Assembly: GCA_036276235.1 (NCBI GenBank)
Contig: DATBDZ010000361.1
Coordinates: forward strand, 1-12,479
Direction: 5' to 3'
DNA: 12,479 bases
Source: JANWHF01 sp036276235
GTDB taxonomy: Bacteria; Planctomycetota; Phycisphaerae; Tepidisphaerales; Tepidisphaeraceae
The notes beneath the pieces are model-generated. The model saw only the letters and a list, made by a program, of their open reading frames with translations, did not search any database and had not been told where the DNA came from. A program made the position numbers and the translations under genes. Position 1 is the stretch's first letter; the number at the start of each line of letters is the position of its first letter. Shown here piece by piece: positions 7,437-12,479 of this stretch.

Positions 7437-7814
7437 CTATTCCGGCGGCCGCCAACCGGGTTGTACTTTGGTGATGGCGTTTTTGTCATCCACGAAAACC
7501 AGCGTCGGGCTCATCTTTTTGATGTACTTGGCATCGACCCACGCCTCGCCAAGGATGATGACTTTATCTCCCTTTTGAAACAGCCGCGCGGGCGGGCCAT
7601 TCATGATGATCTCCCCTTTGCCGCGCTGGCCGAGGACGATATACGTCCGCCAGAGGACGGCATTGGAGACATTGGTAATCTGCACCATCTGCCCCGGATG
7701 CAGGCCGGCGGCGTCGAGAATCGCCTCGTCGATGGTGATCGATCCGACGTAATTCAGATCGGCGTCGGAAACCGTCGCCCGGTGAATCTTGGCGATGCAA
7801 ACGTTAAGAAGCAT
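7437..7814 (-). CDS. panD: Aspartate 1-decarboxylase proenzyme
   Basis: This 125-residue protein aligns without gaps to E. coli PanD over most of its length. The self-cleavage site is Gly24-Ser25 (VGSITID); Ser25 becomes the pyruvoyl group. Lys9, His11, Tyr22, Thr57, Tyr58 and Asn72 are kept. The enzyme turns aspartate into beta-alanine for pantothenate and coenzyme A in the cytoplasm. One oddity is that the E. coli Arg54 position, which contacts the substrate carboxylate, is Leu, while Arg sits at 56 (NAVLWRTY). The ATG at 7814 follows GGAG at about 12 bases, slightly far. The PLP enzyme follows 23 bp downstream. Upstream lies a repeat-filled gap, so its promoter is probably within 7815-7910, but no clear boxes are visible. 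Confidence 0.95.
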   Translation of the reverse strand: MLLNVCIAKIHRATVSDADLNYVGSITIDEAILDAAGLHPGQMVQITNVSNAVLWRTYIVLGQRGKGEIIMNGPPARLFQKGDKVIILGEAWVDAKYIKKMSPTLVFVDDKNAITKVQPGWRPPE

Positions 7815-7910
7815 GGTGAAAAGTTACTCCAATGCCGCAGGGTTTGCCACGACCAATCACCCCATCGGGGCAATTTTCGGCTGCGGCAGCATTCCAATTA
7901 TCCATCGATT

Positions 7911-8074
7911 GTCATGCTGAGGTACTCCGAAGCATCTGGCCATTTGCGCAAGCAGCCAGATGCTTCGGAGTACCTCAGAGCGTGTGAATTTTTAAGCCAA
8001 ATGCCCACGAAAACCGCGTTTCGGCCCCGAAAACCGAGGCAAGAATATAAAAATTCACAGGCTCTCAGCATGAC
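7911..8074. repeat. Family A palindromic repeat, interrupted copy
   Basis: The left arm is 7911-7940; the right arm is 7955-7978 continued at 8069-8074 after an 85-bp insertion and one extra CTCAG. Bases 7917-7940 and 7955-7978 pair perfectly over 24 bp around a 14-base loop. With the insertion removed, both arms match perfectly over 30 bp. Each arm also folds alone (ATGCT with AGCAT) with GAGGTACTCCGA at the tip. It is the same family as 9999-10074 and 8266-8295. Confidence 0.92.
7979..8063. mobile_element. 85-bp MITE-like element inserted in a palindromic repeat
   Basis: The ends are 16-bp terminal inverted repeats with one mismatch: AGCGTGTGAATTTTTA on the left, and AGCCTGTGAATTTTTA read from the right end. 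It is flanked by the 5-bp direct repeat CTCAG (7974-7978 and 8064-8068). Removing the element and one CTCAG restores a perfect family A arm. Inside, CGAAAACCG occurs twice (8008-8016, 8028-8036). It has no coding capacity, so any movement would need a transposase from elsewhere. The reverse complement of CTCAG differs from it by one base, so the flanks could instead be outer parts of longer inverted ends, but the restored arm favours insertion. Confidence 0.75.
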
Positions 8075-8168
8075 AGTTACCTGAGTGCAGAAACAAAATT
8101 CCGTACGCCAACTTGAGTGCGAGCGTTCGTGCAAAGCATCGAAGAATGTCTGCTCCACCGCTAGTCTT

Positions 8169-8231
8169 TGTAGGGTGGGTGTACTCGCCCACCATTTGCC
8201 GCTCGTGGTGGGCGAGTACACCCACCCTACA
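8169..8231. repeat. Perfect 26-bp inverted repeat, GTAG-headed REP-like pair
   Basis: The arms 8169-8194 and 8206-8231 pair perfectly around an 11-base loop. Each arm reads GTAG followed by a small hairpin (GGTGGG with CCCACC) whose tip includes GTACTC. The layout is that of two inverted REP units, and the GTAG-GG-GGG start is shared with the repeat at 6116-6174. No T-run follows. Confidence 0.9.
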
Positions 8232-8265
8232 ACACTTCGAAGCGCCGGCCCATTCACCCGAGGCG

Positions 8266-8295
8266 GCCAGATGCTTCGGAGTACCTCAGCATGAC
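8266..8295. repeat. Family A right arm overlapping the gltX 3' end
   Basis: These 30 bases are identical to the restored right arm of the copy at 7911-8074. A decayed left arm may lie at 8234-8251, with 13 of 18 bases matching. The gltX stop codon at 8286-8288 falls inside this arm. Confidence 0.85.
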
Positions 8296-9923
8296 AGCGT
8301 AATACATCGGTCAACTCGCGCGATCGTCTTCGCTTTGCCGAGGAATTCCAGGGTTTCGAAGATCGGCGGGCTGATCGTGGTGCCGCTGACGGCGACGCGG
8401 ATGGGCTGGGCGACTTTGCCCAGGCCAAGCTGCTTCTGATCGCAATATCCTTTGACGGCCGCCTCGATGTCGGCGGCCTGCCAGTTGGCGGGGCCGTCGA
8501 GCACGCCGCGCACTTCTCGGAGGGCGGCGGCACCCTGGCCATCGTTCTTTTTTAGGACTTTCTCGACGGCGTCCGTCTGATATTCGATCTCATTGTCGGG
8601 CAGAAAGAGGAATCGCGATTTTTCATCCGCTTCGCGCAGGATATGAAACCCGTGATTCATCTTCAGCACTTTTTCCAGCTGTGGATCGTCAGCCGACGCG
8701 AGCGGCGAATCCGTGTTGATCGCAAGATAATCGCGCATCGCCGCCAGCATGCGCGGCGGGGGGGATGCGGCGCTGGCCTCGGTGTTGAACGCCAAAAGCT
8801 TGTCGCGATTGAACATTGCGTTGGCTTTGCCGATTCCGTCGATCGAGAAATGGCTGACCAATTCGTCCATCGTCATCCGCTCGCGATCGCCGCCGGGGCT
8901 CCAGCCGAGCAGGGCGAGGAAATTGTTCAGCACCTCGGGCAGATAGCCGTTCTTGCGGAAATCGTGAACCATGATTTCCGGCAGATCCACTTCACGCAGT
9001 CCGACGATGCGCATCACCGGCGGCTGTTCCGATAAATCGAGCTGCTTGGCGGTATTGCCAAACCACTCGGCGAGGCGCGCTTCGGGCAGGCCGCTTGCCG
9101 TCGCCAGATCGGCGGCGGTCTTTTTCTGCGATCGCATCCATTCGCCGGCGCGCTGGCGAATTTTCTGGTCGCGATCGCGCTTGCTGAGCTTCGCCTTGGT
9201 TTCGGGCGCGAGAATCACCGGCAGATGCGCGTAGATCGGGCGCGGATAGTTGAGCGCTTCCTGCAGGGCGATGTGGTTGCAGGTGTTGAGCAAATGCTCC
9301 TGCCCGCGCAGAACGTGCGTAACGCCCATCTCCTGATCGTCAATGACGACGCCGAAGTGATAGGTCGGCATGCCGTCGCTTTTGCGAATGACAAAATCCT
9401 GCACCTCGCCGGGGCCAAAGCCCTGGTTGGCGCCCAGGACGGCATCGCTGAAGCGATATTCCTTCACCGCCATCGCAAACCGCACGACATGCGGGCGGCC
9501 CTCGGATTCGTATTTGCGAATCTGCTCATCGGTCAACTGCGGCCGGCGATAGCGATACTGGCGGCGAGCGCGCTCCGCCTGCACGCGCTGGGCGGATAAT
9601 TCCTCGGCGGTTTCGTACGCCTTGTATGCAAGCCCGCGCGCGATCAAATCATCAATGATCGCGTTGTAGATCGGCAGCCGGCGCGACTGGTAAACCAGCT
9701 CGGCGTTGTCCCAGTTCAGCCCGAGCCAGCGCAGGTCTTCGACAAGCTGGCGCGTGGCCTGGTCGGTGCTGCGCGCCAGATCGGTGTCTTCGATGCGCAG
9801 CAAATAGCGCCCACCGCTATGGCGGGCCAGCAGCCAGTTGAACAGCGCGGTCCGCGCGCCGCCGACGTGAAGATAGCCGGTGGGTGAAGGAGCAAAACGG
9901 GTGACGATGGTTGGGTTGGACAT
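8286..9923 (-). CDS. gltX: Glutamyl-tRNA synthetase
   Basis: The protein has 545 residues from the ATG at 9923. This start gives the standard opening TRFAPSPTGYLHVGGARTAL, with the HIGH-type motif HVGG at 19-22. LLRIEDTD is at 41-48 and the second signature, KLSKR, at 245-249. It charges tRNA with glutamate in the cytoplasm. Length is above the usual 470-500 residues because about 65 residues (about 251-318) lie between KLSKR and DFRKNGYLPEVLNNFLALLGW (321-341), where ordinary enzymes have only a short link. The frame extends upstream to 10040, but that part translates a palindromic repeat. No Shine-Dalgarno sequence is visible. The last residues (LSC) and the stop codon are encoded by a family A repeat, so the natural C-terminus may have been reshaped. 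Confidence 0.95.
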   Translation of the reverse strand: MSNPTIVTRFAPSPTGYLHVGGARTALFNWLLARHSGGRYLLRIEDTDLARSTDQATRQLVEDLRWLGLNWDNAELVYQSRRLPIYNAIIDDLIARGLAYKAYETAEELSAQRVQAERARRQYRYRRPQLTDEQIRKYESEGRPHVVRFAMAVKEYRFSDAVLGANQGFGPGEVQDFVIRKSDGMPTYHFGVVIDDQEMGVTHVLRGQEHLLNTCNHIALQEALNYPRPIYAHLPVILAPETKAKLSKRDRDQKIRQRAGEWMRSQKKTAADLATASGLPEARLAEWFGNTAKQLDLSEQPPVMRIVGLREVDLPEIMVHDFRKNGYLPEVLNNFLALLGWSPGGDRERMTMDELVSHFSIDGIGKANAMFNRDKLLAFNTEASAASPPPRMLAAMRDYLAINTDSPLASADDPQLEKVLKMNHGFHILREADEKSRFLFLPDNEIEYQTDAVEKVLKKNDGQGAAALREVRGVLDGPANWQAADIEAAVKGYCDQKQLGLGKVAQPIRVAVSGTTISPPIFETLEFLGKAKTIARVDRCITLSC

Positions 9924-9998
9924 GGAGGTTGCGAAAGGGGATGCTGGTTTTTCAATTCGAGCGAGAAAATTACTTGTTACACTAGATTCAGCCAAGTC

Positions 9999-10074
9999 GT
10001 CATGCTGAGGTACTCCGAAGCATCTGGCCCACTCGCGCAATCGAGCCAGATGCTTCGGGGTACCTCAGCATGAC
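9999..10074. repeat. Family A palindromic repeat, complete copy
   Basis: The arms 9999-10028 and 10045-10074 pair over 30 bp with a single difference (G for A at 10059) around a 16-base loop. This is the best intact copy of the family also seen at 7911-8074, 8266-8295 and 6223-6241. It lies about 75 bp upstream of the gltX start. No T-run follows either side. Confidence 0.93.
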
Positions 10075-10096
10075 ACACGCCTTGAAGACCGAGAAC

Positions 10097-10243
10097 AATA
10101 TTAGGTAGTGGGTCAATTTGGGTGCCACAGTTCGGCGTACTCGCAGACCCGTGCGTCTCTTGTACCAAAATGCACAGGTCTCGGAGTACCGCGACCTGTG
10201 GCACCCACAGACGAATTCAAACTGACCCACTGCCCAATATTAG
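10097..10243. repeat. Long imperfect inverted repeat of a second family
   Basis: The outer arms (about 10097-10119 and 10219-10242) and inner arms (10120-10153 and 10172-10206) pair with scattered mismatches. Key blocks are AGTGGGTCA and GGGTGCCACAG. The right side carries 12 extra bases (10207-10218) with no partner on the left. Each inner arm can fold alone (CACAGGTC with GACCTGTG) with a GTAC-containing tip. The outer right end reaches the pssA stop codon at 10240-10242. Confidence 0.8.
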
Positions 10244-11265
10244 ACCGCAGGCACCTTTCCGCTGGCTGTGGGCGCGCGACGGCGGAGGCGAAGATAACTC
10301 GATCCAAGCAAGCCCCACAGCATGTAAATTAACGTGCCGATGCCGACCGTGTATCGATGCGCAATCACCAATAGCAGCAGGACCGCCAGCATCACCAGCA
10401 CGCGGGCGAAGGATCGGCGGCCGCGCATATAGCGGTTCACCAGATGCGGATAGCGGATGTTGCTGACCATCAGCAGGCCGCTCATCAGCACGATCAGCGG
10501 CAGAACCGCCAGGCAAACCGTCGAGAGCCCGCGCATCCAGTCGTGCGTCTGCTCGGCCAAATCCTGCTGCATCAGAATGAAGGCGGCGACCACTCCGCCG
10601 GCGCCGGGGCTTGGCAAGCCGAGAAAACTGAAATGATGCTGCTCGCCATGCTCGTTGCTGACGTTGAACCGCGCTAATCGCAGCGCGGCGCAGCTCATGT
10701 ACAGCGCGCACACCGCCCACACAGCGCGGCTGACGATCGGGCTGATCGAATAATGCAGATCGCGCAGGCTGTCGCCGAACACCTGCAGCGCTACGAATGC
10801 CGGCGCAACGCCGAAGCTGACGACGTCGGCGAGGCTGTCGAGCTGCCCGCCGAAATCGGTCGTGTGCCGCGTGAATCGGGCGAGGCGGCCATCCACCGCG
10901 TCAAAGAGCATTGCCACGAAAACCAGGTACGCCGCCGCAACAAAGTGATAGTGGAAGAACCATTCCGAAATTCGGTCGGTCGGGCTGGAGGCTTCCATGG
11001 CGGCGACGTAGATCGCGCCAAAGCCGCAGATCGCGTTGCCCAGCGTCGCGAGGCTCGGGAGGGAATAGATCGATCGAATATAGGCCCGGCGTCCGTGCCG
11101 GCGAATGCGCAGCCGCCGACGCTCGCGCTGATCGTCGGTGAGCTCGCGGCGGCGAAGCCGCAATCGCTTCTTGCGCGGCCGCGCCGGCATCGGCGCGGCA
11201 AAGGTCGATTCGGCCGGCCGCCCTTCGCCGGGGATCTCGCGAAGTTGTTTGACGTCGGGGTCCAT
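10240..11265 (-). CDS. pssA: CDP-diacylglycerol--serine O-phosphatidyltransferase
   Basis: The protein has 341 residues. It carries the complete CDP-alcohol phosphatidyltransferase signature, Asp125-Gly126-x2-Ala-Arg130-x8-Gly139-x3-Asp143-x3-Asp147, placed after a first membrane segment (SLPSLATLGNAICGFGAIY, about 68-86) that is typical of the membrane-bound PssA type. Several further hydrophobic helices follow. It joins serine to CDP-diacylglycerol to give phosphatidylserine, which Psd then decarboxylates. The first 60 residues are unusual: a soluble, strongly basic tail with an Arg/Lys-rich run at about 29-60. Met26 is a possible shorter start. It lies 145 bp downstream of psd on the same strand with a palindromic repeat between, so co-transcription is likely but not certain. 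No clear Shine-Dalgarno sequence is seen. Confidence 0.92.
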   Translation of the reverse strand: MDPDVKQLREIPGEGRPAESTFAAPMPARPRKKRLRLRRRELTDDQRERRRLRIRRHGRRAYIRSIYSLPSLATLGNAICGFGAIYVAAMEASSPTDRISEWFFHYHFVAAAYLVFVAMLFDAVDGRLARFTRHTTDFGGQLDSLADVVSFGVAPAFVALQVFGDSLRDLHYSISPIVSRAVWAVCALYMSCAALRLARFNVSNEHGEQHHFSFLGLPSPGAGGVVAAFILMQQDLAEQTHDWMRGLSTVCLAVLPLIVLMSGLLMVSNIRYPHLVNRYMRGRRSFARVLVMLAVLLLLVIAHRYTVGIGTLIYMLWGLLGSSYLRLRRRAPTASGKVPAV

Positions 11266-11282
11266 GGGTCGTGCCCGATGCT

Positions 11283-11372
11283 CCCCCCTCCGGTACTCCG
11301 GGGGAGGGCCGGGGTGGGGGCTATTTTCGGTCGGCCCCCGCCCTAACCCTCCCCCGGAGTACCGGAGGAGGG
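11283..11372. repeat. Inverted repeat between psd and pssA
   Basis: The perfect arms 11287-11308 and 11347-11368 (22 bp) contain CCGGTACTCCGG; the pairing continues inward to 11321 and 11334 with four mismatches. The element is extremely G-rich on one side and C-rich on the other. No T-run follows, so a terminator is not indicated. It would form a strong hairpin in a psd-pssA transcript. Confidence 0.88.
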
Positions 11373-11410
11373 AATAAGACTACAGCTCCCGCAGGAGCTA
11401 AATGCCGCAC

Positions 11411-12142
11411 TCACGCCGGCGTATTTCGCGGCGCCAGCGGTTCCACTTCCGAATCATCCAACTTTCGGACGGCAGTATGTATCGGCACCCCGAGCCTGGC
11501 GATGACATCCGCGCCGCCGCGCACGGGTTGGCCGACCTGCACCAGCACCTGCGGCTCCAGCCATTTGGGAATAATCAATTCTGTGCGGCTGCCGAACTTG
11601 ATCAAACCGATCCGCTCTCCACGTCCGACTAGGTCGCCTTCTTTATGGGTGAAGATGATCCGCCGCGCGATCAGGCCGACGATTTGTTTTACCACCGCCA
11701 CCGGTTTTCCGGTTTGCGCTTCGCCGAGCACGACGGTGTTCGATTCGTTTTCATCGGAGGCTTTGTTGTGGTTCATCGCGTTGATGAATTTGCCGCGCTT
11801 GTATTCGGTTTTGAGCACCTTCGCATCGCAGGGGCTGCGATTGATGTGGACGTTAAAGACCGAAAGAAAAATCCCCACGCGGACCGCGGGGCCGCCCAGA
11901 TTTGCGTCATTTTCTATCTGCGTGATATCTGAAACCGTCCCGTCGGCGGGGCTCACCAAGATGTTCTCGTCCACCGGCACAATGCGATGCGGATCGCGGA
12001 AAAATGCGAACAACCAGATGAGCACGGGAAGCGTGATGAGCGCCAGCGGCCAAAAGACGATCCCCAAACCCCACGCCACCACCGCGAGAACGGTGGTGCC
12101 GATCAACATTTCGCGCCAGCCATGACGAGTCAGAGGAAGCAT
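11411..12142 (-). CDS. psd: Phosphatidylserine decarboxylase proenzyme
   Basis: The protein has 243 residues from the ATG at 12142; a TTG at 12151 would add only three. One or two membrane helices lie at about 13-48. They are followed by SPADG at 64-68 (Asp67), NVHINRSP at 98-105 (His99, the catalytic His region), and KFGSRTEL at 182-189, where cleavage between Gly184 and Ser185 would form the pyruvoyl group. The short length, with GSR in place of the LGST of E. coli Psd, matches the compact bacterial/archaeal type. It converts phosphatidylserine to phosphatidylethanolamine at the membrane, using the product of PssA encoded just downstream. No Shine-Dalgarno sequence or promoter is clear in the 180 bp upstream. 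Confidence 0.94.
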   Translation of the reverse strand: MLPLTRHGWREMLIGTTVLAVVAWGLGIVFWPLALITLPVLIWLFAFFRDPHRIVPVDENILVSPADGTVSDITQIENDANLGGPAVRVGIFLSVFNVHINRSPCDAKVLKTEYKRGKFINAMNHNKASDENESNTVVLGEAQTGKPVAVVKQIVGLIARRIIFTHKEGDLVGRGERIGLIKFGSRTELIIPKWLEPQVLVQVGQPVRGGADVIARLGVPIHTAVRKLDDSEVEPLAPRNTPA

Positions 12143-12255
12143 ATGAATCAATCAGCAGGGACGCGACACGGAGAAGATTGACGGCAATCCGCCATCTGTC
12201 GCCACGATTCGACTTTAAGGCGATCGGCGCGGCAAGACAAGGTTGCGGGGATAAA

Positions 12256-12300
12256 CAAACCGGGGACAGACCGCATGACGCGAGCCTGTCCCCGGGTTTG
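12256..12300 (-). terminator. Possible Rho-independent terminator hairpin
   Basis: The arms 12256-12269 and 12286-12300 form a 14-bp stem with one bulged base (CAAACCGGGGACAG against its partner) and a 16-base loop. On the minus strand it lies 25 bp after the stop of the gene ending at 12326, and the stem runs into GTTTGTTTAT, a moderate T-rich tract. It could instead be another palindromic repeat like those elsewhere in the window. Confidence 0.5.
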
Positions 12301-12325
12301 GAAGCAATAAATAGCGAAGGATCGA

Positions 12326-12479
12326 CTACTTGTTGACCCCGACCTGCCGCGGCGGATTCACCGGCGCGGGAGCAGGACCGGCTGGCGGCGCTGCAAGGGC
12401 CTTCAAAGCCTGATAATCGCCGTTCGTGTCCTTGCCGCGCGAATGCGGCGTGATCTTGCCCTCCGTGTCGAGCACGAGG
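12326..12479 (-). CDS. C-terminal fragment of an unrecognised protein
   Basis: Fifty residues are visible before a TAG at 12326-12328. They start LVLDTEGKITPHSRGKDTNG, continue with a short helix-like DYQALKALAA, and end in a Pro/Ala-rich tail finishing VGVNK. The VLDTEGKI piece resembles the strand-turn-strand found near the end of thioredoxin-like (redoxin/TlpA) proteins, where a residue pair faces a product or partner, but the piece is too short to assign. A hairpin follows 25 bp downstream. The start lies outside the window. Confidence 0.55.
   Translation of the reverse strand, partial: LVLDTEGKITPHSRGKDTNGDYQALKALAAPPAGPAPAPVNPPRQVGVNK

Larger units (their letters stand above)
7815..8285. 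other. Non-coding spacer filled with nested palindromic repeats
   Basis: This 471-bp gap between gltX and panD has no credible gene. Short reading frames across it only translate repeats. From left to right it holds about 95 bp of plain sequence upstream of panD, a family A repeat split by an 85-bp insertion (7911-8074), about 95 bp without features, a GTAG-type inverted repeat (8169-8231), and a family A right arm (8266-8295) that runs into the gltX stop codon. Confidence 0.7.

Noticed and set aside
7461..8084. 207-residue open frame on the plus strand
   Set aside because: It is antisense to panD and then runs through repeats; panD is clearly the real gene.
8169..8231. Rho-independent terminator
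   Set aside because: The stem is strong, but no T-run follows on either strand, and the double-hairpin form recurs elsewhere; the same applies to 6116-6174, 6273-6368, 9999-10074 and 11283-11372.
7898..8542. 214-residue open frame on the minus strand
   Set aside because: Its N-terminal half shadows gltX in another frame and the rest translates the palindromes and the 85-bp element.
9924..10040. 39-residue N-terminal extension of glutamyl-tRNA synthetase
   Set aside because: The extension translates the family A repeat, while the ATG at 9923 gives the usual enzyme start.
7911..10074. CRISPR array
   Set aside because: The repeats are few, palindromic over their full length, irregularly spaced over kilobases and separated by genes, with no spacer series or cas genes.

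Overview
The window looks like chromosomal DNA of a GC-rich Gram-negative-type bacterium, most likely a planctomycete or another PVC-type lineage. This is inferred from three things: a glutamyl-tRNA synthetase with a large extra segment after its KLSKR loop, a secreted xylose-isomerase-like TIM-barrel protein, and weak or absent Shine-Dalgarno sequences at most starts. Intergenic spaces are also packed with long palindromic repeats of the kind that fill many environmental bacterial genomes. The taxonomic guess is soft.

Left part (1-6039). A truncated, unrecognised gene leaves the window on the minus strand (1-163). The stretch 164-456 holds no gene or repeat I can support beyond the ribosome binding site at 445-450. 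An exported sugar-isomerase-like protein (457-1377, +) follows, converging on a polysaccharide pyruvyl transferase family protein (1374-2513, -); their stop codons overlap in a CTAG palindrome. A 216-bp divergent spacer (2514-2729) with no clear signal leads to a membrane-bound GT39-type glycosyltransferase (2730-4274, +). That gene converges on an asparagine-synthetase-like protein lacking the usual N-terminal cysteine (4297-6039, -). Pyruvyl transferase, lipid-linked-sugar glycosyltransferase and AsnB-like amidotransferase together suggest cell-surface glycan synthesis, although they do not form one operon.

Right part (6457-12479, all minus strand). Transcription runs from right to left: the end of an unrecognised gene (12326-12479), psd (11411-12142), pssA (10240-11265), gltX (8286-9923), panD (7437-7814) and a divergent cysteine-synthase-fold PLP enzyme (6457-7413). 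PssA and Psd are consecutive enzymes making phosphatidylethanolamine. PanD makes beta-alanine for coenzyme A and probably shares a transcript with the PLP enzyme 23 bp downstream.

Intergenic repeats. The spaces at 6040-6456, 7815-8285, 9924-10239, 11266-11410 and 12143-12325 contain at least eight long inverted repeats of several unrelated families. In most families each arm is itself a small hairpin, often with GTACTC at its tip. One 85-bp element with 16-bp terminal inverted repeats and a 5-bp direct repeat sits inside one of these palindromes; removing it restores a perfect 30-bp arm. A second copy appears split almost at the same point by 165 bp. The gltX stop codon lies inside a third copy. 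This layered palindrome landscape is the most unusual thing in the window; no CRISPR array, tRNA or rRNA was seen.
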